Source: Prevotella sp. UBA2754 (lineage in GTDB: Bacteria > Bacteroidota > Bacteroidia > Bacteroidales > Bacteroidaceae). Taken from it: DNA of 27,294 nucleotides. The DNA lies in NCBI GenBank assembly GCA_002353295.1, contig DEJG01000024.1:36728-64021 (forward strand), read 5' to 3'. The position numbers and the translations under genes are program-made. Below the pieces are notes generated by a model. That model ran no database searches, was not told the origin of the DNA, and worked only from the letters and a program-made list of their open reading frames with translations. Every line of letters begins with the position of its first letter. Within the stretch, counting starts at the first letter, position 1. Below, piece by piece: positions 6,548 to 15,882 of this stretch.

Positions 6548-6668
6548 AGAAAATGATTCATACTTAATTTGTTAATGATATTGGTTAGTAGGAAATAATG
6601 ATTAATAGTTTTATGGTAGTTGGATTGCCGTCGCCGAGCATGTGAATGTTAAGGCGACGGTATTTTTT
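6548..6668 (+). ncRNA. Candidate small RNA, about 120 nt
   Basis: This stretch between mdh and the metallophosphoesterase gene begins just after a near-consensus promoter. It ends at a hairpin (CCGTCGCC 6628-6635 with GGCGACGG 6653-6660, 17-nt loop) followed by TATTTTTT. It contains only tiny open frames; the longest, at 6598-6645, encodes 15 residues (MINSFMVVGLPSPSM). I do not recognise the RNA family. The call is inferred from the paired promoter and terminator. A short leader-peptide transcript is the main alternative. Confidence 0.5.
6626..6668 (+). terminator. Intrinsic terminator of the candidate small RNA
   Basis: An 8-bp GC-rich stem (6628-6635 with 6653-6660), extended by a G-U and a T-A pair, is followed by a run of six T (6663-6668). 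Confidence 0.75.
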
Positions 6669-6722
6669 ACGAATCGGAAGAAAACATTATCTTTAGCTTC
6701 GCCGAAGTTACTACGTCTCGGA

Positions 6723-6747
6723 AAAGCTCAAATTAATTTGGCTTTTC
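6723..6747. other. AT-rich hairpin overlapping the -33 region of the metallophosphoesterase promoter
   Basis: AAAAGC-T-CAAAT pairs with ATTTG-GCTTTT around a two-base TA turn, giving 11 pairs with one bulged T. The right arm carries the TTTG (6737-6740) that serves as the -33 box of the next promoter. It may be a backup terminator, or simply a by-product of the promoter sequence. Confidence 0.4.
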
Positions 6748-6768
6748 TCTTGACTTTTCGTAACTTTG
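6737..6768 (+). promoter_or_regulatory. Promoter of the metallophosphoesterase-porin unit
   Basis: TTTG (6737-6740), 20 nt, TAACTTTG (6761-6768). The predicted transcript start is about 16-18 nt before the ATG at 6791, giving a short A-rich leader without Shine-Dalgarno. Confidence 0.8.
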
Positions 6769-6790
6769 CACCCTGAACAAAATAACAAAC

Positions 6791-7906
<1,116 letters not shown>

Positions 7907-7911
7907 CGGAC

Positions 7912-8643
7912 ATGAGTATGAAGAAAATTCTATTATTCACATGCCTTGCGCTGACCTGTATGACAGCACAAGCCAAACAGCAAAACGACAGTGTAAAAAG
8001 CAAGCAATACAAGAAAATCCACATTTGCAAGTCGAAACATGCCGACAGCATGAAAGGCGAGGTAGACCTGTCGTTCCGTCTGAACATCGGTATGAACACG
8101 ATGACTGGCGCCCCCAGCGACTATTCGTTTAAAGTCTGGCCGTCGTGGGACTTCGGTATGGCCGTTACTGCAGACTGGTATCCTTTTGGCTCACACAACT
8201 CGTGGAGCATTGGACTGGGAGTAAACTGGCGCAAATACCGATCAGGAAAGGATACATATTGGGTAAAGGACGGCGACATGATGACACTGGCACCTTATGC
8301 TGCTGGTCTCGACAGTCACAAAACAACCCTGCACGTCTTCAGTCTGCAGGTGCCCGTACTCTACACCCATTACTTCGGTAAAGACCAAGACTGGTATGTC
8401 ACGCTGGGTGCATTAGTGAATTTCAACACGGGGGCACATACTACCCAATATTACGAGGCTGGCGATCAGGATCATGAAATTGACACCAACAAGATCGGAC
8501 AGCGCCCTGTCACCGTTGACCTCATGGTTCAGCTGGGCATCCCCAACTTCCCCGATGTCTACGTGAAATACAGCCCCACCACCTTCTTCAAGGATGGACG
8601 AGGCCCCAAGATGCATCAAATGAGTTTCGGTTTCTACTTCTAA
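7912..8643 (+). CDS. Outer-membrane beta-barrel protein (porin-like, function unknown)
   Basis: A 243-residue secreted protein with signal peptide MSMKKILLFTCLALTCMTAQA. The true start may be the second ATG at 7918, two codons on. The mature part alternates aromatic and polar residues in strand-like segments (for example WSIGLGVNWRKYRSG, YVTLGALVNFNTG, MSFGFYF) and ends in phenylalanine, typical of barrels inserted by BAM. No specific ligand or family beyond the broad outer-membrane barrel group can be assigned. It starts 5 bp after the metallophosphoesterase stop and ends 6 bp from the convergent gamma carbonic anhydrase gene. Confidence 0.75.
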   Translation: MSMKKILLFTCLALTCMTAQAKQQNDSVKSKQYKKIHICKSKHADSMKGEVDLSFRLNIGMNTMTGAPSDYSFKVWPSWDFGMAVTADWYPFGSHNSWSIGLGVNWRKYRSGKDTYWVKDGDMMTLAPYAAGLDSHKTTLHVFSLQVPVLYTHYFGKDQDWYVTLGALVNFNTGAHTTQYYEAGDQDHEIDTNKIGQRPVTVDLMVQLGIPNFPDVYVKYSPTTFFKDGRGPKMHQMSFGFYF

Positions 8644-8649
8644 CAAGGT

Positions 8650-9171
8650 TTAGAAGCGACATTCAGGATTCTCTTCCATGTAGATCTTGGCGTAGGCAAC
8701 ATAATGCTCGGCATTATCCGTCTGACCAGGACGCACAGGTTTGATATACTTAGCAGGAACGCCACCCCAAATTTCATGGGGTGGTATTTTTGTATGTTGC
8801 AATACCAAGGCACCGGCAGCGACAATAGCACCCTCGCCTATCTCACAACCGTCGAGCAGTGTAGAGCCCATACCAATCAAAGCATGGTCATGAATCGTGC
8901 AGGCATGTACAGTGACGTTATGCCCGATGGTCACGTAATTACCAATATGTGTAGGCCCCGTCTCATGCGTCACATGAACACATGATCCATCCTGTACATT
9001 GGTGCAATTACCGATGGTGATGGGAGCCACATCGCCACGCACTACCGCATTGAACCACACAGAGCACTCGTCACCCATCGTTACATCACCGACGATGGTT
9101 GCATTCTCACTGAAATAGCAGTCCTTACCCCATTTGGGCGACATGCCTTTATATGATTTGATGAAAGCCAT
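8650..9171 (-). CDS. Gamma-carbonic-anhydrase-like left-handed beta-helix protein
   Basis: A 173-residue protein built of hexapeptide repeats (for example ATIVGDVTMGDECSVWFNAVV), forming a left-handed beta-helix trimer. The three zinc histidines of the gamma class are present: H66 (SCVHVTH), H84 (TIGH) and H89 (TVHACTI). R45 and D47 (RGD) and Q60 are conserved too. The YrdA/PaaY/CaiE branch is often annotated as carbonic anhydrase or acyltransferase; which activity it has cannot be told here. It is third in the apparent gltX-waaA operon, separated from waaA by 32 bp made largely of a heptanucleotide repeat. Confidence 0.85.
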   Translation of the reverse strand: MAFIKSYKGMSPKWGKDCYFSENATIVGDVTMGDECSVWFNAVVRGDVAPITIGNCTNVQDGSCVHVTHETGPTHIGNYVTIGHNVTVHACTIHDHALIGMGSTLLDGCEIGEGAIVAAGALVLQHTKIPPHEIWGGVPAKYIKPVRPGQTDNAEHYVAYAKIYMEENPECRF

Positions 9172-9180
9172 AACTTTGAA

Positions 9181-9208
9181 GTTGAGAGTTGAGAGTTGAA
9201 AGTTTAGA
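9181..9208. repeat. Heptanucleotide tandem repeat at the end of waaA (4 units)
   Basis: GTTGAGA, GTTGAGA, GTTGAAA, GTTTAGA on the plus strand, the reverse complement of the AACTCTC unit at 7610-7640. The waaA stop codon (9204-9206) lies inside the last unit. Confidence 0.85.
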
Positions 9209-10421
9209 GTTTCACATCGGCCAGGATTTTCTTCGTAGCACCAGTCATCTGCTGCACGTAGGCGCCAGCCTTCTGACCAGCCTCTTGGAGAGTCTGTTCA
9301 TTTTCAAACTGCTGCATGACAGCCTGGAAGTCTTCAGCATTCCTAATTTCAAAACCTCCGCCACAGGCTTTCAGTCCCTGAGCTTCCTGGAAACGCTGGT
9401 TATTAGGGCCGAAGATGACAGGAACATCCCATACGGCAGCTTCCAATGTGTTGTGGATACCCACACCGAATCCACCTCCTACGTAGGTCACCGTCGCATA
9501 ATGGTAGATACTTGACAACAGACCGAAACAGTCGATGATCAGCACATCGGCATCACTAACATTTTCTTCATTTGCCTGCGTATAACGCACAACTTTGCGT
9601 TCCTGAAGCATTTTCTCTATCTGTTGCAAGTGGTCCTCTGCTATCACGTGTGGAGCAATGATAAGTTTCCAATCTTGATTCCCATTGAGGAAAGAAATAA
9701 AGATTTCCTCATCAGGTTGCCAGCTAGAACCAGCAATGAAAGTTTTCTTTGACTGGGTGAAATGCTCCACTATAGGCAACTGCTTGGCAGCCTCCTTGAT
9801 TTGCAATACACGGTCAAAACGAGTATCACCTACCACTGTAGTATTCTGAATGCCTATTGTAGCCAAGAGTTCCTTGCTGATTTCGTTCTGCACGTAGAAG
9901 TGAGTGAAACATTTCAGCACATGAGCATACTGACGTCCATACCATTTGAAGAAAATCTGGTCAGGACGGAAAATGCTGCTCACACTATACACAGGTACCT
10001 GACGGTGCTTAAGGATATGCAGATAGTTGTACCAGAATTCGTACTTGATGAAGAATGCCATCACCGGACGGATGGTGCGCAGGAAACGACGCGCATTGAT
10101 GATGGTGTCAAGGGGCAGATAACAGATAATATCGGCACCAGCATAGTTCTTGCGCACCTCGTAGCCGGAAGGCGAGAAAAAAGTGAGCAGAATCTTATAC
10201 TCCGGATGCTGCTTGCGCAATTCTTCCATCAAAGGACGACCCTGTTCAAACTCGCCCAAGGAAGCTGCATGGAACCATATATACTTGGCATGAGGGTCTA
10301 CCTTTTCTTGCAACACCCGAATCGCTTCGCGCTCACCACGCCACATTTTGCGAACCTTCTCATTGAAAAGGCTCATGATGGCAACGCCAAGCTGATAGAG
10401 ATAAATACCTAAATTGTACAT
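9204..10421 (-). CDS. waaA: 3-deoxy-D-manno-octulosonic acid (Kdo) transferase
   Basis: A 405-residue inner-membrane glycosyltransferase (GT30) that adds Kdo to lipid A precursor, the first step of the LPS core. An N-terminal hydrophobic anchor (residues 1-18) precedes two Rossmann-like domains. Motif HAASLGEFEQG carries the likely catalytic base E57, FFSPSGYE follows near residue 81, and the C-terminal domain has GGGFGVGIHNTLEAAVWDVPV, the CMP-Kdo-binding signature. The ATG overlaps the gltX stop codon (TAATG), so translation is probably coupled. The stop lies within a heptanucleotide repeat, so its last residues may vary between strains. Confidence 0.93.
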   Translation of the reverse strand: MYNLGIYLYQLGVAIMSLFNEKVRKMWRGEREAIRVLQEKVDPHAKYIWFHAASLGEFEQGRPLMEELRKQHPEYKILLTFFSPSGYEVRKNYAGADIICYLPLDTIINARRFLRTIRPVMAFFIKYEFWYNYLHILKHRQVPVYSVSSIFRPDQIFFKWYGRQYAHVLKCFTHFYVQNEISKELLATIGIQNTTVVGDTRFDRVLQIKEAAKQLPIVEHFTQSKKTFIAGSSWQPDEEIFISFLNGNQDWKLIIAPHVIAEDHLQQIEKMLQERKVVRYTQANEENVSDADVLIIDCFGLLSSIYHYATVTYVGGGFGVGIHNTLEAAVWDVPVIFGPNNQRFQEAQGLKACGGGFEIRNAEDFQAVMQQFENEQTLQEAGQKAGAYVQQMTGATKKILADVKL

Positions 10422-11938
10422 TAGCCTAAGATTTCGATGGCCCGTTTCATTCTGCGGATAGTCTCTTCTTTGCCCAAGAAGGCGGAAATGTCAAACATAC
10501 CAGGACCTTTGCCCTCTCCTACCAAGGTGAGACGCCAGGCATTCATAATGTTTCCTAACTTGTATTCCTTTTGCTCTATCCACTGATGAACTATCTTTTC
10601 TTGGTTTTCCAACGAGAAATCGCCGATGCCTTCTAGCACCTCTATCAGTTCTGTAAGCTGCTGCGCTGAGTCTTCCTTCCAACGTTTCTTGACCGTCTTC
10701 TCGTCATAGGCAGTCGGGGCCTCGAAGAAGAAAGAACAGAGGGGCCACAGTTCCTTGACGAAGGACACGCGATCCTTCATCATGCCAACAACCTGCAGGA
10801 TGCGCTCAGAAGAATCCTGTACCCCATGCTCGCGGCAGATGGGCTCAAAGAGGGAAGCTATCTCCTCGTTACTCTTCTTCAGGATATACTCATGGTTGAA
10901 CCAGATTCCTTTTTCGTATGCGAAACGGGCACCAGCCTTCGAACACTTGGTGATGTCGAACAACTGAACGAGTTCGTCGAGCGTAAACATTTCCTGCTCA
11001 GTGCCAGGATTCCATCCCAGCAGTGCCAAGAAGTTGATGACGGCCTCAGGGAAATAACCACTCTCGCGATAGCCCGATGACACCTCACCCGTCTTGGGGT
11101 CGTGCCACTCCAGTGGAAACACTGGGAATCCCAACCGATCACCATCACGCTTGGAGAGTTTGCCTTTTCCATCAGGTTTCAGCAACAAAGGCAGATGGGC
11201 AAACTGGGGCATCGTATCTTCCCATCCAAACGCACGATAGAGCATCACATGCAATGGAGCAGAAGGCAACCATTCTTCACCACGAATCACATGGGAAATC
11301 TCCATCAGATGGTCATCCACAATATTGGCCAGATGATAGGTCGGCAATTCGTCAGCACTTTTGTAGAGCACCTTGTCGTCGCAGATATCACTCTTCACAT
11401 GAACCTCGCCGCGAATCAGGTCGTTGACCAGGATCTCTTCACCTGGCTCTACCTTGAAGCGCACCACATACTGATGACCGGCAGCCATCAACGCGCTGAC
11501 TTCTTCTTCAGAAAGGGTCAGCGAGTTACGCATCTGCTGACGCGTATGACAGTCGTATTGGAAATTCTGCACTTCAGCACGCTTGGCTTCCAACTCCTGG
11601 GGAGTATCGAAGGCAATATATGCCTTGCCTGTATCCAACAACTGCTTGACATATTTTTTATAAATGTCGCGACGCTCACTCTGACGATAGGGTCCTTTAT
11701 CTCCACCAAAAGAAACTCCCTCGTCAAAATGAATGCCCAACCACTTAAATGATTCAATGATATACTCCTCTGCACCAGGCACAAAACGCGTGGAGTCCGT
11801 ATCCTCAATACGGAATACTAAATCGCCACCATGCTGGCGTGCAAAAAGGTAATTATACAATGCTGTGCGCACTCCACCAATATGCAGTGCACCTGTAGGA
11901 CTGGGGGCAAAACGCACCCTTACTCTTCTTTCTGACAT
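10421..11938 (-). CDS. gltX: Glutamyl-tRNA synthetase
   Basis: A 505-residue class I aminoacyl-tRNA synthetase that charges tRNA-Glu in the cytoplasm. It has the HIGH-type motif ALHIGGVRT (residues 17-25), the IEDTD strand near residue 45, and the KMSKS-type motif KLSKRDGD (260-267). An all-helical anticodon-binding domain completes the chain (about 340-505). The length is normal. A TAATTTTG promoter box lies 33 bp before the ATG, and waaA and the gamma carbonic anhydrase gene follow in what looks like one operon. A 120-bp divergent promoter region separates it from the c-di-AMP phosphodiesterase gene. Confidence 0.96.
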   Translation of the reverse strand: MSERRVRVRFAPSPTGALHIGGVRTALYNYLFARQHGGDLVFRIEDTDSTRFVPGAEEYIIESFKWLGIHFDEGVSFGGDKGPYRQSERRDIYKKYVKQLLDTGKAYIAFDTPQELEAKRAEVQNFQYDCHTRQQMRNSLTLSEEEVSALMAAGHQYVVRFKVEPGEEILVNDLIRGEVHVKSDICDDKVLYKSADELPTYHLANIVDDHLMEISHVIRGEEWLPSAPLHVMLYRAFGWEDTMPQFAHLPLLLKPDGKGKLSKRDGDRLGFPVFPLEWHDPKTGEVSSGYRESGYFPEAVINFLALLGWNPGTEQEMFTLDELVQLFDITKCSKAGARFAYEKGIWFNHEYILKKSNEEIASLFEPICREHGVQDSSERILQVVGMMKDRVSFVKELWPLCSFFFEAPTAYDEKTVKKRWKEDSAQQLTELIEVLEGIGDFSLENQEKIVHQWIEQKEYKLGNIMNAWRLTLVGEGKGPGMFDISAFLGKEETIRRMKRAIEILG

Positions 11939-11970
11939 ATCTATAGATGGTATCTTTCTTTAAATTGCTG

Positions 11971-11978
11971 CAAAATTA
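11971..11978 (-). promoter_or_regulatory. -7 promoter box of gltX
   Basis: On the minus strand TAATTTTG (11978-11971) matches TAnnTTTG, 33 bp before the gltX ATG. The -33 region is weak. It shares a 120-bp divergent region with the pgpH-like promoter. Confidence 0.6.
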
Positions 11979-12020
11979 CACATTTTTTCTGATATATTCA
12001 GCATTTTCTGCCGTAAATCC

Positions 12021-12050
12021 ATTGACTTCCCATTTTTTTCTGTATCTTTG
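12021..12050 (+). promoter_or_regulatory. Promoter of the HD-domain phosphodiesterase gene
   Basis: ATTG (12021-12024), 18 nt, TATCTTTG (12043-12050). Only 8 bases separate the -7 box from the ATG at 12059, so the message would have a leader of a few bases at most. Confidence 0.7.
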
Positions 12051-12058
12051 CGGTTAGA

Positions 12059-14110
12059 ATGAATAAAAGCTTTAACATTAAGGAAGAACAGACTTGGCGC
12101 AACTTGGTCATGCGAGGCGTCCTCATTATCGCATCCATTGGACTGATTGTATGGGCTATGCCCCATGACAATCGCAGTCATTTCCACATAGAAAAAGGGA
12201 AGCCTTGGAAGTATGCCGACTTCACGGCTCCGTTCGATTTTCCTGTTTACAAGTCAGACGAAGCTATCAAGGAGGAGAAGGACAGTCTGATGAAAGGCTA
12301 TGAGCCCTATTATCGCTATGATGAGAGCAAAGAGGCTCAGATGGTGGAAAAGTTTAAGAAAGACTATCCGGAAGGTATTCCAGGACTGGGCGAAGAATAC
12401 ATGAAGATTATTTCCAACCGGTTGCATAGCCTCTACCAGCAAGGCATCATGTCATCGAGAGAATACTCCGACTTGCGCACCGATACGGCCAGGACGATTC
12501 GTGTGGTAAGTGGAAAACAAGCCAACAGCATATCTGTCATGGAGGTGTATTCGGCTAAGACCGCCTACGAGCAACTATTCCACGACGAGATGCTGGCGCT
12601 GCAACGCCCCATTTTACAGAAGTGTAACCTCAACGATTATATCACACCTAACCTACTCTACGATCGCGAAAGAAGTGAGACCAGCATCAACGACCTCATG
12701 TCGAGTATAGCATTGGCAACGGGTGTCGTACAAAAAGGTCAGAAGATTGTAGGTAGAGGCGAGATCGTGACAGACAGGATTTACCGTACGGTAGACTCGT
12801 TTATCAAGGAAAACGAGCGCTTGCATCAGGACAACACCCAAAACCAGTTTGCGCTACTGGGACAGATTCTCTATGTCTCGATTATCATCTTGGGATTCAC
12901 CTTCTACCTGAGCCTTTATCGCAGGGACTATTTGGTGAAGTCGCGCAAAATCATGATGGTATATGCCTTGATTACCCTTTTCTCCATACTGACAGCTCTC
13001 TTCATGCGCAATACATTTATCCATGTATATATCTTGCCGTATGCGATGGTCCCCATCTTCGTCAGGGTGTTTATGGACTCTCGTACGGCGTTCATGGCTC
13101 ACTGCACGATGGTGCTGATTTGTGCAGTTATGTTGGTGCACTCTTTTGAGTTTGTTGTCGTGGAAATTGTAGGGGGATTGGTAGCAATCACCTCGCTTAG
13201 AGAATTGTCCACACGCTCGCAGTTGTTCAAGAGCGCTATTCTCATCACCTTGGCCATGATGGCTGTCAACCTGGCTTTCGACTGGATGCGTACCGACTCT
13301 CTGTCAAAAATTGACTATAGCATCTACAACTATCTTATCATTAATGGTATTGCCCTGCTGTTTGCTTATCCGCTACTCTATTTGCTAGAAAAAACCTTTG
13401 GATTCACCAGTGACATCACCTTGATTGAGCTATCGAACACTAACAATCCGCTGTTGAGGAAGATGAGTGAAATAGCCCCAGGTACGTTCAACCACTCTAT
13501 TCAGGTGGCTAATCTGGCTGGCGAGATTGCCAATAAAATAGGAGCAGAAGCACAACTGGTACGCACAGGAGCACTATATCACGACATAGGAAAACTGACT
13601 AATCCGATCTATTTCACCGAAAACCAGTCGGGCATTAATCCACATGAAATGCTGACAGAGATAGAGAGTGCACAGATGATTATCAGTCACGTGACGGAAG
13701 GACAGAAGATGGCAGACAAGTATAACCTGCCCAAGGAGATTCGTGATTTCATCTCTACCCACCACGGACAGGGTAAAGCCAAGTTCTTCTATATTAAATA
13801 CCACAACGAGCATCCTGACGAACCCGTTGATGACCTGTTGTTCACCTATCCCGGCCCGAACCCGTTTACCCGCGAACAGGCTATTCTGATGATGGCTGAT
13901 ACTGTCGAAGCGGCTTCACGCTCCATGAATGAATATACTGAGCAGGCTATTCGCGACCTTGTCAACCGACTGATTGACACGCAGGTCAGCGAAGGATACT
14001 TCAAGGAATGTCCTATTACCTTCCGCGACATCCAGTATGCTAAGACGGTACTCATCGAAAAACTGAAGACCATCTATCATACCCGTATCAGTTACCCGTC
14101 AGAGAAATAA
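12059..14110 (+). CDS. 7TM HD-domain protein, probable c-di-AMP phosphodiesterase (PgpH type)
   Basis: A 683-residue membrane protein that most likely hydrolyses c-di-AMP. It has a first transmembrane helix (about residues 18-34) and an extracytoplasmic 7TMR-HDED domain (about 40-262). A block of membrane helices (about 265-443) leads to the cytoplasmic HD domain (about 470-675). The HD metal ligands are H479 (FNHS), H508-D509 (YHDIGK), H544 (ISHV), H568/H569 (THHG) and D614 (MADTVEA). The architecture and size match PgpH/YqfF. The start at 12059 fits the family's short tail before the first helix; M18 is possible but would cut into that helix. A cluster of TGTGCA palindromes follows the stop. 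Confidence 0.9.
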   Translation: MNKSFNIKEEQTWRNLVMRGVLIIASIGLIVWAMPHDNRSHFHIEKGKPWKYADFTAPFDFPVYKSDEAIKEEKDSLMKGYEPYYRYDESKEAQMVEKFKKDYPEGIPGLGEEYMKIISNRLHSLYQQGIMSSREYSDLRTDTARTIRVVSGKQANSISVMEVYSAKTAYEQLFHDEMLALQRPILQKCNLNDYITPNLLYDRERSETSINDLMSSIALATGVVQKGQKIVGRGEIVTDRIYRTVDSFIKENERLHQDNTQNQFALLGQILYVSIIILGFTFYLSLYRRDYLVKSRKIMMVYALITLFSILTALFMRNTFIHVYILPYAMVPIFVRVFMDSRTAFMAHCTMVLICAVMLVHSFEFVVVEIVGGLVAITSLRELSTRSQLFKSAILITLAMMAVNLAFDWMRTDSLSKIDYSIYNYLIINGIALLFAYPLLYLLEKTFGFTSDITLIELSNTNNPLLRKMSEIAPGTFNHSIQVANLAGEIANKIGAEAQLVRTGALYHDIGKLTNPIYFTENQSGINPHEMLTEIESAQMIISHVTEGQKMADKYNLPKEIRDFISTHHGQGKAKFFYIKYHNEHPDEPVDDLLFTYPGPNPFTREQAILMMADTVEAASRSMNEYTEQAIRDLVNRLIDTQVSEGYFKECPITFRDIQYAKTVLIEKLKTIYHTRISYPSEK

Positions 14111-14123
14111 CTGGCCATTCTCC

Positions 14124-14193
14124 TTGTGCACTTTTTGTCGTTTTGTGCATCGTTTTTCTGCACAAAATGCACACTTTGTGCAGAAAATGTGCA
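14124..14193. repeat. Cluster of six TGTGCA/TGCACA hexamers in nested palindromes
   Basis: Six hexamers lie within 70 bp, at 14125-14130, 14144-14149, 14159-14164, 14168-14173, 14177-14182 and 14188-14193. TTTTGTGCA (14141-14149) and TGCACAAAA (14159-14167) form a 9-bp perfect inverted repeat with a 9-nt loop. TGCACA-CTT-TGTGCA (14168-14182) is a second palindrome. They may terminate the upstream gene, or act as operators for the porin gene that starts 115 bp later. No T-run follows, so a simple intrinsic terminator is unlikely. Confidence 0.7.
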
Positions 14194-14254
14194 ATATTTA
14201 GTTAATAAACATTAATCTGTGTGCGTTTACAGCCCGGTCCATAAACATTTGTTA

Positions 14255-14262
14255 TACCTTTG
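14255..14262 (+). promoter_or_regulatory. -7 promoter box of the FadL-type porin gene
   Basis: TACCTTTG matches TAnnTTTG and lies 45 bp before the ATG at 14308. The -33 element is not clear. The TGTGCA cluster ends 61 bp upstream of this box, where an activator or repressor could act. Confidence 0.65.
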
Positions 14263-14307
14263 CAGCCGATTTAAGAAAATTTAATTTAAACGAATTAGAG
14301 AAAGACG

Positions 14308-15786
14308 ATGAAAAAGAATTTAATTGTTTTAGCTGCAATGATGATGACTATGGGAGAAGCCTGGGCTGGTGGTATCCTTACCAACACAAATCAAAGTGTA
14401 TTATTCCTAAAGAATCCTGCACGCGATGCAGCTATCGGACTGGATGGTGTATACAGCAACCCTGCCGGTGTTGCCTTTATGCCTGAGGGGTTTCATGTAG
14501 CTTTCAACTGGCAGTATGCCCACCAGACACGTACCATTACATCTGAAAGCCCTGTCTATATGCTAGGCAAAAAGAACAACGGCAACGAGAAAAAGATTTT
14601 CGAGGGTGTTGCCGATGCTCCTATTATTCCATCCCTGCAAGCTGCATGGAACAAAGGTAACTGGAGTATTCAGTTCAACTTCTCTGTTCCCGGTGGTGGA
14701 GGCTCTTGTGAATTTGCCGACGGACTTGGTTCTTTTGAGCGTGTCGTAGGTGGCATCGCTACTATGTTGGCTCCTCTTGGAGCTCAGGGCTACGACATGG
14801 ACGGTTACATGAAGGGACGTCAGTATTATTTTGGCGTACAGTTGGGTGCTGCTTATAAAATCTATCCTAACCTCTCTGTATATGGTGGTCTTCGCCTGCT
14901 CTATGGTGATGCCACTTATAAAGCTAAGATCAGCAACATCCAAGTAAGGACAGAAGCCGGATACGTTGACTTCGCCGATTTCATGACCTACTCTTCTACC
15001 ACTGTCAATAATGCATTTGAACAAGTCAATGCTGGTATTGCACAGTACGAAGCTGCCGGTATACAGGTTCCCGCTGAGCTGTTAGCACAAAGGGCTCAAC
15101 TGGAAGGAACAAAAAACAATCTAACCCAGTTGCAGAAGTATGCACAGGGTGTGAATCTCCTCTGTAACCAGGATGGTCTGGGCATTGCTCCTGTTATTGG
15201 TGTCGACTGGAAGTACAAGAACTTCAACTTTGCTGCCAAATACGAATTTAAGACTCAACTTCGCATGAAAAACGAGTCAACCGTTAATGAGGCCAGTGCC
15301 ATCGATGCCGTTAATAAATACAAAGACGGCGAGAAAGTGAATGAGGACATGCCTGCCCTGCTGACCATTGGCGCCCAGTGGAAACCCATCGACGTTGTCA
15401 GCCTCAACCTGGGATGGCACCACTACTTCGATAAGGATGCCAATTGGTATAACAATTCTCAGGACCTGCTGAAACACAACACCAACGAGTTCCTGGCAGG
15501 TGTTGAGTGGGACATCACTGACAAGTTGAATGTGTCATGTGGTGGACAGTTGACACGCTACGGACTGACTGACGAATACATGAACGACATGTCGTTTGTT
15601 GTCAACAGCTATAGCATCGGTCTTGGTGCTAGCTACAAAGTAGCAGAAAAGGTGACTCTCTCAGCTGCCTATTTCCAGACCAACTACAGCAATTACGAGA
15701 AAACTGTCACAGAAGCAATCCCCGTAAAAGAGACCTACACCCGCACCAACCGCGTCCTTGGTCTTGGTGTACAGGTTGACTTCTAA
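14308..15786 (+). CDS. OmpP1/FadL/TodX-family outer-membrane transporter
   Basis: A 492-residue beta-barrel protein of the family that takes up hydrophobic compounds such as long-chain fatty acids. The signal peptide is MKKNLIVLAAMMMTMGEAWA. The mature N-terminus carries the family's hatch signature with GLDGVYSNPAGVAFMP (around residues 47-62), followed by many strand segments ending in GLGVQVDF with terminal phenylalanine. An alpha-helical insertion (about residues 230-275, with QVNAGIAQYEAAGIQVP) interrupts the barrel strands. The substrate is unknown. It has its own promoter box and no close downstream partner; a 333-bp repeat-rich gap follows before the convergent priA. Confidence 0.85.
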   Translation: MKKNLIVLAAMMMTMGEAWAGGILTNTNQSVLFLKNPARDAAIGLDGVYSNPAGVAFMPEGFHVAFNWQYAHQTRTITSESPVYMLGKKNNGNEKKIFEGVADAPIIPSLQAAWNKGNWSIQFNFSVPGGGGSCEFADGLGSFERVVGGIATMLAPLGAQGYDMDGYMKGRQYYFGVQLGAAYKIYPNLSVYGGLRLLYGDATYKAKISNIQVRTEAGYVDFADFMTYSSTTVNNAFEQVNAGIAQYEAAGIQVPAELLAQRAQLEGTKNNLTQLQKYAQGVNLLCNQDGLGIAPVIGVDWKYKNFNFAAKYEFKTQLRMKNESTVNEASAIDAVNKYKDGEKVNEDMPALLTIGAQWKPIDVVSLNLGWHHYFDKDANWYNNSQDLLKHNTNEFLAGVEWDITDKLNVSCGGQLTRYGLTDEYMNDMSFVVNSYSIGLGASYKVAEKVTLSAAYFQTNYSNYEKTVTEAIPVKETYTRTNRVLGLGVQVDF

Positions 15787-15882
15787 AATAATTCCTTACT
15801 AACCCAACTTCTGTCCCGTCTGCCAACAAGCCCTCGCCCGACTCATCCTATTCTATACCGAATGAAATGAATAAAACGGAAA

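Noticed and set aside
6705..6716. Small hairpin CTTCGCCGAAG before the metallophosphoesterase gene
   Set aside because: Five base pairs with a one-base loop cannot form a stable stem; no role supported.
9762..10412. 216-residue plus-strand frame
   Set aside because: It lies wholly antisense to waaA, which has clear family motifs.
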